This document shows, in pieces, positions 27,693-34,473 of a stretch of 64,000 nt of DNA. The notes beneath the pieces are model-generated. The model was given only the letters and a program-made list of their open reading frames with translations. It had not been told where the DNA came from and made no database searches. The DNA lies in the NCBI GenBank assembly GCA_963825635.1, contig CAWGTU010000003.1, forward strand, positions 310,001 through 374,000, in the 5' to 3' direction. Both the position numbers and the translations under genes were made by a program. This DNA is from JAOUEA01 sp963825635 (GTDB taxonomy: Bacteria > Actinomycetota > UBA4738 > HRBIN12). Every line of letters begins with the position of its first letter. The first letter of the stretch is position 1.

Positions 27693-28114
27693 CCAGCCGC
27701 AGGTCCGCGTGGCTCCAGCCGCGTGAAGGCGTCTCGCTCCTCGGCGCCGACGACGACTCGCCCGTCGACCTCGACCCAGGCGTGTGCCTCGAGTTCGCCT
27801 CGTTCGCTTCGCCGGGCCCCGATGTGCACCTCGGGATCTCGCCTTCCACGTTCGAGCATCGCCTCCGCCGCCACCGCCCTGGCGAGGCACCTCGCTCCGG
27901 GAACGCGGCGTCCCGCCGCTTCCACCGCCCAGCCGACGTCCGCGGGATCGTCGTCGGGCCGGAGCCGCCACGGCAGTCGCGGCATCAGCTCACGCGCTCG
28001 GCTCGCACCGAACGACCAGACGGCGGCGGTCGCCAGGGGCACGGCCACCGCCGATTGAACGGCCAACCGCCGGCGCGAGGGAGAGATTTCGGCCCACCGG
28101 TCAAGCAGTCGCAT
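27689..28114 (-). CDS. lasso peptide B2-type leader peptidase
   Basis: A 141-residue transglutaminase-fold cysteine protease of the lasso B2 type. After a short N-terminal region with a weak membrane segment (LAVQSAVAVPLATAAVWSF), it has the catalytic Cys in RRVPGARCLARAVAAEAML, and the His and Asp in ELEAHAWVEVDGRVV. These enzymes cut the leader off after a Thr-x pair. This is the only such gene in the window. It sits 3 kb past the lasso operon, behind an RRE gene that it overlaps by 14 nt. Its TAG and the kinase TAG on the other strand share the palindrome CTAG at 27689-27692. Confidence 0.8.
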   Translation of the reverse strand: MRLLDRWAEISPSRRRLAVQSAVAVPLATAAVWSFGASRARELMPRLPWRLRPDDDPADVGWAVEAAGRRVPGARCLARAVAAEAMLERGRRDPEVHIGARRSERGELEAHAWVEVDGRVVVGAEERDAFTRLEPRGPAAG

Positions 28115-28391
28115 CCACGACCTCGACGAGCCCCTCGTCGCGCATCCGCTCGAGGAGACCGGACACGTCGGTCAGACACCGCTCAGGCGTGACGTCGTAC
28201 TCCTCGCACACGGCATCCCGGATCGAGGCGACGTCGCATGGTTCCTGCACCAACTGCCACACCCGCGTGCCGACCTCGTTCAGGCCGAAGTAGACGCCGC
28301 GGCTCAACTCGAGCAGCACCGCCTCGCCGTCGAGCACGGTGGACACCTGCGAGCGCGCCGCGCGCACCACCGTCTGTTGAGTGATCTCCAC
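28101..28391 (-). CDS. second RRE protein (PqqD-like, lasso B1)
   Basis: A 96-residue PqqD-family protein: VRAARSQVSTVLDGEAVLLELSRGVYFGLNEVGTRVWQLV, then CDVASIRDAVCEEYDVTPERCLTDVSGLLERMRDEGLVE. The pattern YFGLNEVGTRVW is the common RRE core. Starts at GTG 28391 behind an AGGGG-type site, with a TAGCCT -10 box on the minus strand at 28419-28424. It overlaps the B2 peptidase gene and must act with it, since fused or paired B1-B2 units are the rule in actinobacterial lasso systems. No precursor or cyclase gene is next to this pair. Confidence 0.82.
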   Translation of the reverse strand: MEITQQTVVRAARSQVSTVLDGEAVLLELSRGVYFGLNEVGTRVWQLVQEPCDVASIRDAVCEEYDVTPERCLTDVSGLLERMRDEGLVEVVDATA

Positions 28392-28490
28392 AAGCCGCCC
28401 CTCGTCGGGAGTCCGACCAGGCTACCGCCGCACGTTCGACTCGGGCAGACGTGTTCGACCAGCATGTTTGAGCCGAGCGCCGTTGCGCTC

Positions 28491-28496
28491 TAGCAT
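28491..28496 (+). promoter_or_regulatory. -10 box TAGCAT upstream of wecA and a six-codon ORF
   Basis: TAGCAT lies 9 nt before ATG 28506, which opens a six-codon frame (MNGLPL) whose TGA overlaps the wecA GTG at 28523 (GTGA). Confidence 0.45.
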
Positions 28497-28522
28497 CACC
28501 CTTCGATGAACGGTCTCCCGCT

Positions 28523-29581
28523 GTGAACTTCCTCGAGGACATGTCGCCCGAGCTCCGCTATGGGGTGGCGTTCCTGCTGCCGTTGGTCGGGGCATTGCTC
28601 CTGACACCGATCGTTGCCCGGTTGGCGCATCGGTTCGAGGTGCTGGACCACCCCGGCGGGCACAAGGTGCACGGTGAAGCCACTCCCTACCTCGGCGGGC
28701 TCGCCGTGGGCGGTGGGCTCGTGATCGTCGGTCTGATCGCCGCGGGGACGAATGGGGAGCTGCTCACGATCCTCGGCGCGGCGCTCGTGCTGGGCATGGT
28801 CGGCCTGCGCGACGACGTGCGAAGCGTGTCGCCCTGGTGGCGGCTGGGCTTCGAGGCGGCGGCCGGTCTCGCCCTGTGGATCGTGGGTGTGCGGGCGGGG
28901 GTCTTCGGCCTCGCCATCACCGACCTGCCGATCACGATCCTGTGGGTCGTGACCGTCGTGAACGCCGTGAACTTCATCGACAACATGGACGGCGTGGCGG
29001 CGGGCATCGCCGCGTGCTCGGCCCTGGGCATCGCCGCGATCGCCGGGCACAACGGCGACTTCCTGGTGACCTCGTTCTCGCTGGCGGTGGGTGGGGCGAC
29101 GATCGGCTTCCTGCGCTACAACGTGCCGCCCGCGAGGATCTTCCTTGGGGATGCGGGCTCGATGCTGCTGGGGTTCCTGCTCGCGGCGCTCACGCTCAAA
29201 CTCGACCTGCCGGTCGGCGAGTCGGCGCCGCGGGTGCTGTCGACGGTGCTGCTGGTCGCCGTTCCCCTCTTCGACCTCACGGTCGTCGTCGTCGCCCGAC
29301 TGGTGGGGGGCCGCCCGTTGATGCGCGGCGGCACGGACCACACGACCCATCGTCTGCGGCAGCGGGGCCTCTCCGCCCGCGCGGTGCTGGCCACCATGAT
29401 CGTGGCGCAGGGCATCTGCTCCGCCCTCGCGTACGTCGTGTATCAGCAGCCGCACGACGCCGTGCTGCTCGCGGGCGGCGTGCTCGTGGCCGCGTGGCTG
29501 GTGCTCCTCGTCGCCTTCGTGCGGATGCCGGAGCCTGCGGCCGCCCAGAGCCGGGCGTCCGCCGTCTCGGTCTCGACATGA
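28523..29581 (+). CDS. wecA: undecaprenyl-phosphate sugar-1-phosphate transferase (WecA/TagO type)
   Basis: 352 residues, about 11 membrane helices. It has the family's cytoplasmic loops: LDHPGGHKVHGEATPYLGG, GLRDDVRSVSPWWR, NFIDNMDGVAAG (metal-binding D), FLRYNVPPARIFLGDAGSMLLGF and the His-rich TDHTTHRL. The enzyme transfers a sugar-1-phosphate, usually GlcNAc-1-P, from UDP-sugar to undecaprenyl phosphate, starting the lipid-linked glycan. It would supply the primer for the glycosyltransferases of this locus or for wall teichoic/arabinogalactan-type polymer. GTG 28523 overlaps the stop of a six-codon leader frame, so its translation may be coupled. The next gene, a sugar epimerase, follows after 31 nt. 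Confidence 0.88.
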   Translation: MNFLEDMSPELRYGVAFLLPLVGALLLTPIVARLAHRFEVLDHPGGHKVHGEATPYLGGLAVGGGLVIVGLIAAGTNGELLTILGAALVLGMVGLRDDVRSVSPWWRLGFEAAAGLALWIVGVRAGVFGLAITDLPITILWVVTVVNAVNFIDNMDGVAAGIAACSALGIAAIAGHNGDFLVTSFSLAVGGATIGFLRYNVPPARIFLGDAGSMLLGFLLAALTLKLDLPVGESAPRVLSTVLLVAVPLFDLTVVVVARLVGGRPLMRGGTDHTTHRLRQRGLSARAVLATMIVAQGICSALAYVVYQQPHDAVLLAGGVLVAAWLVLLVAFVRMPEPAAAQSRASAVSVST

Positions 29582-29612
29582 CGAGCCTCGCGAACCCGGG
29601 GGGCGCAACCTG

Positions 29613-30581
29613 ATGGACTACCTGATCACCGGCGGGGCCGGATTCATCGGATCGCACCTCGCCGACACGCTCCTCGCGCGCGGCGACCGGGTCGTGGTGC
29701 TCGACGACGAGTCGACCGGCACGGTCGACAACGTGGCCCACCTGCTCGACCACCCAGGCTTCGAGTTGCGCGAGGGCACGGTGCTCGACGCCACGCTCGT
29801 GCACGAGCTGGCGGCCCAGGCCGACGTGATCGTGCACCTCGCCGCCGCGGTGGGCGTGAAGCTGATCGTCGAGCAGCCGCTGCGGTCGCTGATCACGAAC
29901 ATCAGGGGCACCGAGAACGTGCTCGAGGCCGCCGCCCTCGCCCAGGCACGGGTGATGGTGGCCTCGACCTCGGAGATCTACGGCAAGAACGCGAGCGGGC
30001 CACTGCCCGAGACGAGCGATCGCATCCTCGGCTCGCCGTTCGTCGCCCGGTGGTCGTACAGCGAGGCGAAGGCCGTCGACGAGATCCTCGCGCACGCCTA
30101 CTGGAAGGATCGCGGCACCGAGGCGATCGTCGTGCGCTTCTTCAACTGCGTGGGACCCCGCCAGACGGGCGCCTACGGCATGGTGGTGCCCTCACTCGTG
30201 CGTCAGGCCCTGGCCGGAGAGGACCTGACCGTGTACGGCACCGGCGTGCAGCAACGGTGCTTCTGCCACGTGCTCGACACGGTCGCCGCCGTCGTGGCGC
30301 TGCTCGACCACCCCGACAGCCCCGGCGACCCGTTCAACGTCGGCGCCCTCAACGAGGTGTCGATCAACGAGCTCGCCGAGGCGATCGTCGCAAGGACGGG
30401 CTCGGCCTCGCGGATCGTGCACGTGCCGTACGAGGTCGCCTACGAGGCGGGCTTCGAAGACATGGAGCGACGGGTTCCCGACATCGGGAAGATCTCGGCG
30501 CTCACCGGGTGGTCACCGAAGCGCACGCTCGACGACATCCTCGACGACGTGATCGAGCAGCAGCGCGCGGCGATCGGCTGA
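29613..30581 (+). CDS. NAD-dependent UDP-sugar epimerase/dehydratase
   Basis: 322 residues, intact. Extended SDR: DYLITGGAGFIGSHLADTLL (NAD loop), VASTSEIYGKN, catalytic YSEAK, and RFFNCVGPRQTGAYGMVVP. The GPRQTGAYGMV stretch is shared by UDP-glucose 4-epimerase and UDP-glucuronate decarboxylase relatives. The exact reaction cannot be chosen from sequence alone. No signal peptide. Starts at ATG 29613, 31 nt after wecA, and probably shares its transcript. It supplies an activated sugar for the glycan. Confidence 0.85.
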   Translation: MDYLITGGAGFIGSHLADTLLARGDRVVVLDDESTGTVDNVAHLLDHPGFELREGTVLDATLVHELAAQADVIVHLAAAVGVKLIVEQPLRSLITNIRGTENVLEAAALAQARVMVASTSEIYGKNASGPLPETSDRILGSPFVARWSYSEAKAVDEILAHAYWKDRGTEAIVVRFFNCVGPRQTGAYGMVVPSLVRQALAGEDLTVYGTGVQQRCFCHVLDTVAAVVALLDHPDSPGDPFNVGALNEVSINELAEAIVARTGSASRIVHVPYEVAYEAGFEDMERRVPDIGKISALTGWSPKRTLDDILDDVIEQQRAAIG

Positions 30582-30591
30582 CGGGGCGCTG

Positions 30592-31005
30592 TCAGGCGAT
30601 CGGTGCGGGTGTGTCCGTGTAGGCGGTGACGTCGGGAGCGGCCGCGGCGGGTCCGGCCACGGACTCGATGCCGCCGAGCGCCTGGACCATGTCGGCGACC
30701 GCGTGCGCCAGCCGGCCGCCCTGCTCCTTGCTCGTGATCGTGACGCCGCGCTCCTCGAGCACCCGGAAGAAGTCCTCCATCACCGCACGGTGGTCGCCGA
30801 GCAACGACGCCTCGGACACGTTCAGCGCTCGCGCCAGACGCGCCAGCGTCTGGATCGAGGGCTCCACGTGACCGTTCTCGTACCGGGACAACCGGGCCTT
30901 CGGGATGCCGGAGATCTCCTCGAGCTCGGACTGGCTCAGCCCGGCCGCCAGTCGCGTCTCGCGCAAACGGTTTCCGAAGTGTCGTCCGTCGTCGTCGTAC
31001 TGCAT
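30592..31005 (-). CDS. XRE-family helix-turn-helix regulator
   Basis: 137 residues. The N-terminal 70 residues form a classic Cro/CI helix-turn-helix: FGNRLRETRLAAGLSQSELEEISGIPKARLSRYENGHVEPSIQTLARLARAL. The remainder is helical with FFRVLEERGVTITSKEQGG and an Ala/Pro-rich tail. It has no obvious ligand domain. A minus-strand TATCGT box and an AGGGGG ribosome site precede the ATG. It is convergent with the epimerase gene and could control part of the glycan locus, but no operator is evident. Confidence 0.8.
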   Translation of the reverse strand: MQYDDDGRHFGNRLRETRLAAGLSQSELEEISGIPKARLSRYENGHVEPSIQTLARLARALNVSEASLLGDHRAVMEDFFRVLEERGVTITSKEQGGRLAHAVADMVQALGGIESVAGPAAAAPDVTAYTDTPAPIA

Positions 31006-31109
31006 CCCGGCCCCCTCAGGTCGTCAACCAACCGTTCCCCGCGGGCGCACGATAGCACAGGGTTTCGTGCGTGGTTCGGGCCGGAACGATGCGTCTCGGA
31101 GGAACGGCA

Positions 31110-31138
31110 GAGGCGGGGTCCACTCGGGACCCCGCCTC
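31110..31138 (-). terminator. hairpin terminator downstream of rplL
   Basis: A perfect 12-bp stem (GAGGCGGGGTCC pairing with GGACCCCGCCTC) with a 5-nt loop, 31 nt after the rplL stop. No T-run follows, as is usual in high-GC actinobacteria. Confidence 0.65.
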
Positions 31139-31168
31139 GGCGTTCCATGACTGGCGAAACCGCTTGCG

Positions 31169-31558
31169 CTACTTGATCTCGACCGATGCGCCGGCGCCCT
31201 CGAGGGCTTCCTTCGCGCTGTCGGCGGCCTCCTTGTTGACCTTCTCCAATACGGGCTGAGGAGCGCCGTCGACGAGGTCCTTGGCCTCCTTCAGGCCGAG
31301 GCTCGTGAGCGCGCGCACCTCCTTGATCACCTGGATCTTCTTGTCGCCGGCGCCCGTGAGGACCACGTCGAACTCGTCCTGCTCCTCGGCTGCGGCCTCG
31401 CCGCCGCCGCCACCACCGGGGGCAGCCATCATGACGGGCGCGGCCGCCGCGGCGGTCACGTCGAAGGTCTCCTCGAACTGCTTGATGAACTCCGACAGCT
31501 CGAGCAGCGTCATCTCCTTGAACTGCTCCAGCAGGTCGTCCGTGGACATCTTCGCCAT
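31169..31558 (-). CDS. rplL: 50S ribosomal protein L7/L12
   Basis: 129 residues with the standard two-domain plan. The N-terminal dimerisation and L10-binding helices (STDDLLEQFKEMTLLELSEFIKQFEE) come first, then an Ala/Gly-rich hinge (VMMAAPGGGGGGEAAAEEQ). The compact C-terminal domain carries EFDVVLTGAGDKKIQVIKEVRALTSLGLKEAKDLV, which contacts EF-Tu and EF-G. It lies 3 nt after the rplJ stop, in the usual rplJ-rplL operon. It forms the ribosomal stalk that recruits translation factors. The hinge has a run of six glycines. Confidence 0.97.
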   Translation of the reverse strand: MAKMSTDDLLEQFKEMTLLELSEFIKQFEETFDVTAAAAAPVMMAAPGGGGGGEAAAEEQDEFDVVLTGAGDKKIQVIKEVRALTSLGLKEAKDLVDGAPQPVLEKVNKEAADSAKEALEGAGASVEIK

Positions 31559-31561
31559 CGC

Positions 31562-32272
31562 TTACTCCTCCTCGTTTCCGCTCTCGTCCGAGGCCTCGGC
31601 CTCGGTCGTCTCGTCGCTCGCCTCGGCCTCGGGAGCTGCCTCGGGCTCGGGAGCTGCCTCGGGTTCGGCTTCCGCCGCTGCCTCCGGCTCCTCGGATGCC
31701 TCAGCCGCTTCGGGCTCTGCGGCCCCCTCGGGCTCGGGGACCTCGGCGACGTCCTCGCCGGGCACCTTCTCCTTGTAGGCCTCGAGCAGCGACAGGAACT
31801 TCGACTGGGCGCCCACGAACAGCGCCGCGGCCTTCGACATCTCCGACTTCATCAAGCCGGCGATCTTCGACAGCATGACCTCGCGCGACTCGAGCGAGGC
31901 GAGCGCCTTCGCGTCGTCGGCGGAGAGCATCTTGCCGTCCATGAACCCGCCCTTGAGCACCAAGGTGGGGTACTGCTTCGCGGCGTCGACGACCGACTTG
32001 GCCGCCGCCACGGGGTCGCCTTCGACGAACGCCACCGCGGAGGGTCCCTCCAACAGGACCTCGAGCTCCGCGACGCCGGCGTCGTTGACGGCCCGTCGCA
32101 TCAGGGTGTTCTTGACCACCTGGAACTTCGTGCCGCCCTCGGCGAGGGACCGGCGGAGCTCGGTGATCTCGGACACCGTGAGGCCGCGGTACTCGGTGAG
32201 CAGCAGGGCGTCGGATCCTTCGATCCGCTCCTTGAGCTCAGCGACCCGTTCGACCTTCTCCTGTTTGGGCAT
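31562..32272 (-). CDS. rplJ: 50S ribosomal protein L10 with acidic C-terminal tail
   Basis: 236 residues. The N-terminal 165 or so are normal L10: PKQEKVERVAELKERIEGSDALLLTEYRGLTVSEITELR, VVKNTLMRRAV, and the C-terminal helix that binds L7/L12 dimers. After that comes an extra tail of about 65 residues made almost only of Glu, Ala, Pro, Asp and Ser, which ordinary L10 (about 170 residues) lacks. ATG 32272 with GGAGG upstream is the start. An earlier in-frame codon at 32290 has no support. The 5' leader can form a terminator-like hairpin and a competing structure (see 32295-32408). The gene is separated from rplK-rplA, which normally precede it, by 6.5 kb. Confidence 0.95.
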   Translation of the reverse strand: MPKQEKVERVAELKERIEGSDALLLTEYRGLTVSEITELRRSLAEGGTKFQVVKNTLMRRAVNDAGVAELEVLLEGPSAVAFVEGDPVAAAKSVVDAAKQYPTLVLKGGFMDGKMLSADDAKALASLESREVMLSKIAGLMKSEMSKAAALFVGAQSKFLSLLEAYKEKVPGEDVAEVPEPEGAAEPEAAEASEEPEAAAEAEPEAAPEPEAAPEAEASDETTEAEASDESGNEEE

Positions 32273-32294
32273 CGCGCCTCCTGACAACAAACAA

Positions 32295-32408
32295 CGCGCC
32301 TCCGCAGACAGCGGAGACGCGCATCGTCAGGTGCTGCGCTGTTCCGTTCGCCTCGGCAGGTGCCCGGTGATCGGGATTACGCGCGGTGAGCGCCCCTGCT
32401 GTCTGCGG
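32295..32408 (-). promoter_or_regulatory. rplJ leader with attenuator-like alternative hairpins
   Basis: On the minus strand, 32321-32295 forms an 11-bp stem (CGCGTCTCCGC with GCGGAGGCGCG, one G-U) followed by TTGTTTGTTGT: an intrinsic-terminator shape ending about 20 nt before the rplJ start. An 11-nt segment earlier in the transcript (32408-32398) is perfectly complementary to 32312-32302, which covers the loop and part of both arms. The two pairings exclude each other. L10 leaders are known sites of autoregulation in many bacteria. The attenuator model is inferred from the pairing. Confidence 0.55.
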
Positions 32409-32545
32409 CCCGCTCAGGATACGGGCGGTGCCGTGTTCGCGACAACGTCCGGAAGATGAGGCGGACGCAGGCGAACGCGAGCTCCAAGCTGGGTGTTCCG
32501 ATGGGCCGGCCGTTCCGAGGTTCTTGCGCCCGGTTCACCACCGGA

Positions 32546-32551
32546 TAGCAT
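32546..32551 (+). promoter_or_regulatory. -10 box TAGCAT, leaderless start of methyltransferase
   Basis: TAGCAT is 8 nt before GTG 32560, which is in frame with and 24 nt upstream of ATG 32584. Confidence 0.45.
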
Positions 32552-32559
32552 CCCTGCCC

Positions 32560-33543
32560 GTGACTGCCCGCGGTGACGATCGGATGCAGGACCTCCTCGA
32601 ACTGCTCCGCTGTCCGCGATGCGGCTCCAGCATCACCCGGGGCTCCGACGAGGCCTTGGTCTGCGCTAGCGGTCACGAGCACCCCATCGTCGGTGGTGTT
32701 CCCCGGTTCACAGAGCCGTCGTCCTACGCCGACTCCTTCGGGTACCAGTGGACGACCTTCCGCACCACCCAGCTCGATGACGCGAACCGAGCCGAGTCCG
32801 AGGAGACGTTCGCGGCCAAGACCGGCCTGACACCCGACGACGTCGCCGGGAGGTCGGTGCTCGACGTCGGGTGTGGCATGGGGCGCTTCGCAGACGTCGC
32901 CGCCCGCTGGGGCGCGAGCACGGTGGTCGGCATCGACCTCAGCCGAGCCGTGGAGTCGGCGGCGGAGAACCTCTCGCGATACGACGGCGCCTACGTGATC
33001 CAGGCCGACGCGGCCAACCCGCCATTCAAACCAGGATCGTTCGACATCGTCTTCTCGATCGGCGTCCTGCACCACACGCCGAGCACGGCTCGATCGCTCG
33101 CGGCGGTCGCGCCGCTGGTCGCACCTGGGGGCACCCTGGCGGTCTGGCTCTACTCGTCTCGACTGCGATGGACCCACGCCGGTTCAGAAGTGCTGCGGCC
33201 GATCACGTCTCGCATGTCCGAGGACCGCCTCCTCCGGACGGTGCGACGGGTGGTGCCCGCCGCCGACTCGGTCCATCGCCGCGTCCCGGCCATCTCGAAG
33301 CCCCTGCGGATCGTGCTGCCGACGTCGTCACACCCCGACCCCGAGTGGCGCGTCTTGGACACCTTCGACTGGTACTCGCCTCGCTATCAGTGGAAGCACT
33401 CCGAACCGGAGGTTCGAGGCTGGTTCGAGCGAGCCGGCTTCGTGGATCTATGGACGGGACCGGTCCCGGTCTCGATCCGTGGCCGTCGACGAGGGGTTGA
33501 CGGAGACGACCTCTCCCGAGCCGACCCGGAGCGTGGCGAGTAA
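32560..33543 (+). CDS. SAM-dependent methyltransferase with N-terminal zinc ribbon
   Basis: About 327 residues. A short Trm112-like zinc ribbon (LLRCPRCGSSI...LVCASGHEHPIVGGVPRF) is followed by a linker (SFGYQWTTFRTTQLDD) and a class I methyltransferase core: SVLDVGCGMGRFADVAARWGA, VVGIDLSRAVE, and FDIVFSIGVLHHTPSTARSL. The C-terminal third has YSPRYQWKHSEPEVRGWFERAGF, common in sugar or lipid-linked methyltransferases. The substrate is unknown, possibly a glycan or its lipid carrier given the neighbours. Start GTG 32560 is chosen on the -10 box. ATG 32584 is the alternative. Its last 96 nt overlap the convergent methyltransferase gene. Confidence 0.8.
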   Translation: MTARGDDRMQDLLELLRCPRCGSSITRGSDEALVCASGHEHPIVGGVPRFTEPSSYADSFGYQWTTFRTTQLDDANRAESEETFAAKTGLTPDDVAGRSVLDVGCGMGRFADVAARWGASTVVGIDLSRAVESAAENLSRYDGAYVIQADAANPPFKPGSFDIVFSIGVLHHTPSTARSLAAVAPLVAPGGTLAVWLYSSRLRWTHAGSEVLRPITSRMSEDRLLRTVRRVVPAADSVHRRVPAISKPLRIVLPTSSHPDPEWRVLDTFDWYSPRYQWKHSEPEVRGWFERAGFVDLWTGPVPVSIRGRRRGVDGDDLSRADPERGE

Positions 33544-34473
33544 GGAGTGCCCGAAGGTGCCCCGCGCGGCGAAGGCGCCTCTTCGAGCCTCCCTTCGGTA
33601 CCGCCGCGTCGGCATCGCGATCCTCGACCAGATGCGGACGGGTAGCACGGCACCTCGGCGACTCCAGTCCGGGAGCCGCTCGATCGCGGAGCGTTCGATG
33701 AGCGCCCGGGCGACCGACAGGTCGGGCGGCTCGAATCCGATCGCCTCGACGGTCAGGCCGGATCGTTGCGCTGCCTCCCCGATCTGCGACGGACCCCACC
33801 TGGTGACGTGATGCGGCGGTCGGTCCATCGGTTCGCACTCCTGTCGCCACGATCGCTCTCGGTTCGGAACCGATACGTACAGCGTGCCGCTCGGCCGCAG
33901 GCAGGATGCAGCGGCTCGAAGCATCTCCATCGGGGAGGCGACATGCTCCAACGTGTGGAAGGACGTGACCACGTCGAAGCTCTCGCCGTGGCTCGCTGCG
34001 AATGACTCGAAGGTTCCCTCGTATCCCTCTCCGTCGGCGGCGACGAATCGGGCGATCGCGGGTCCGTGGTGGTCGACGCCGACCGTCCGGCCGGTTCGAG
34101 GTCCCAGCGACTTGAGGAAGCGCCCCTCGCCGCACCCGAGGTCGAGGACATCGTCAGACGCGTCGATCCGTCGGCGCACGGTCCGGAAGTCCCACCGATC
34201 CTCGGTGTACGGAACCGCCGACATCAGGGCCTCGTAGAACCCCGGGTCCCCGGACATGAGCGGCTCGAAGCGCTCGAGCCCGCAGCTCTCGCATCTCACG
34301 AGCGAGATCTCCTCCGCCGGCATGTTCGCGGTCCTGACTGCCTCCGGGATCACGACCCCGAAGTCATGCTCGAACGCGGCCCACGTGTCGTCGTAGACGA
34401 GGTTTGACACGTGCTCGGCCACCGAGCTCCCGCAGACAGGACATCGCTCGCGCACCTGCATCGCCATGCTCAT
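33448..34473 (-). CDS. SAM-dependent methyltransferase with Cys4 N-terminus
   Basis: 341 residues. The N-terminus has CPVCGSS and, 50 residues on, CESCGLERF: a four-cysteine zinc site like that of sugar C-methyltransferases and other glycan-modifying enzymes. The core has VLDLGCGEGRFLKSLG, VGVDHHGPAI and FDVVTSFHTLEHVASPMEMLRAA, then RPPHHVTRWGPSQIGEAAQRSGL. ATG 34473 overlaps the flippase stop (ATGA), which decides the start and marks the gene as part of the flippase-AsnB-GT4 operon. Its 3' end overlaps the convergent methyltransferase by 96 nt. Substrate unknown. Confidence 0.82.
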   Translation of the reverse strand: MSMAMQVRERCPVCGSSVAEHVSNLVYDDTWAAFEHDFGVVIPEAVRTANMPAEEISLVRCESCGLERFEPLMSGDPGFYEALMSAVPYTEDRWDFRTVRRRIDASDDVLDLGCGEGRFLKSLGPRTGRTVGVDHHGPAIARFVAADGEGYEGTFESFAASHGESFDVVTSFHTLEHVASPMEMLRAAASCLRPSGTLYVSVPNRERSWRQECEPMDRPPHHVTRWGPSQIGEAAQRSGLTVEAIGFEPPDLSVARALIERSAIERLPDWSRRGAVLPVRIWSRIAMPTRRYRREARRGAFAARGTFGHSLLATLRVGSGEVVSVNPSSTATDRDRDRSRP

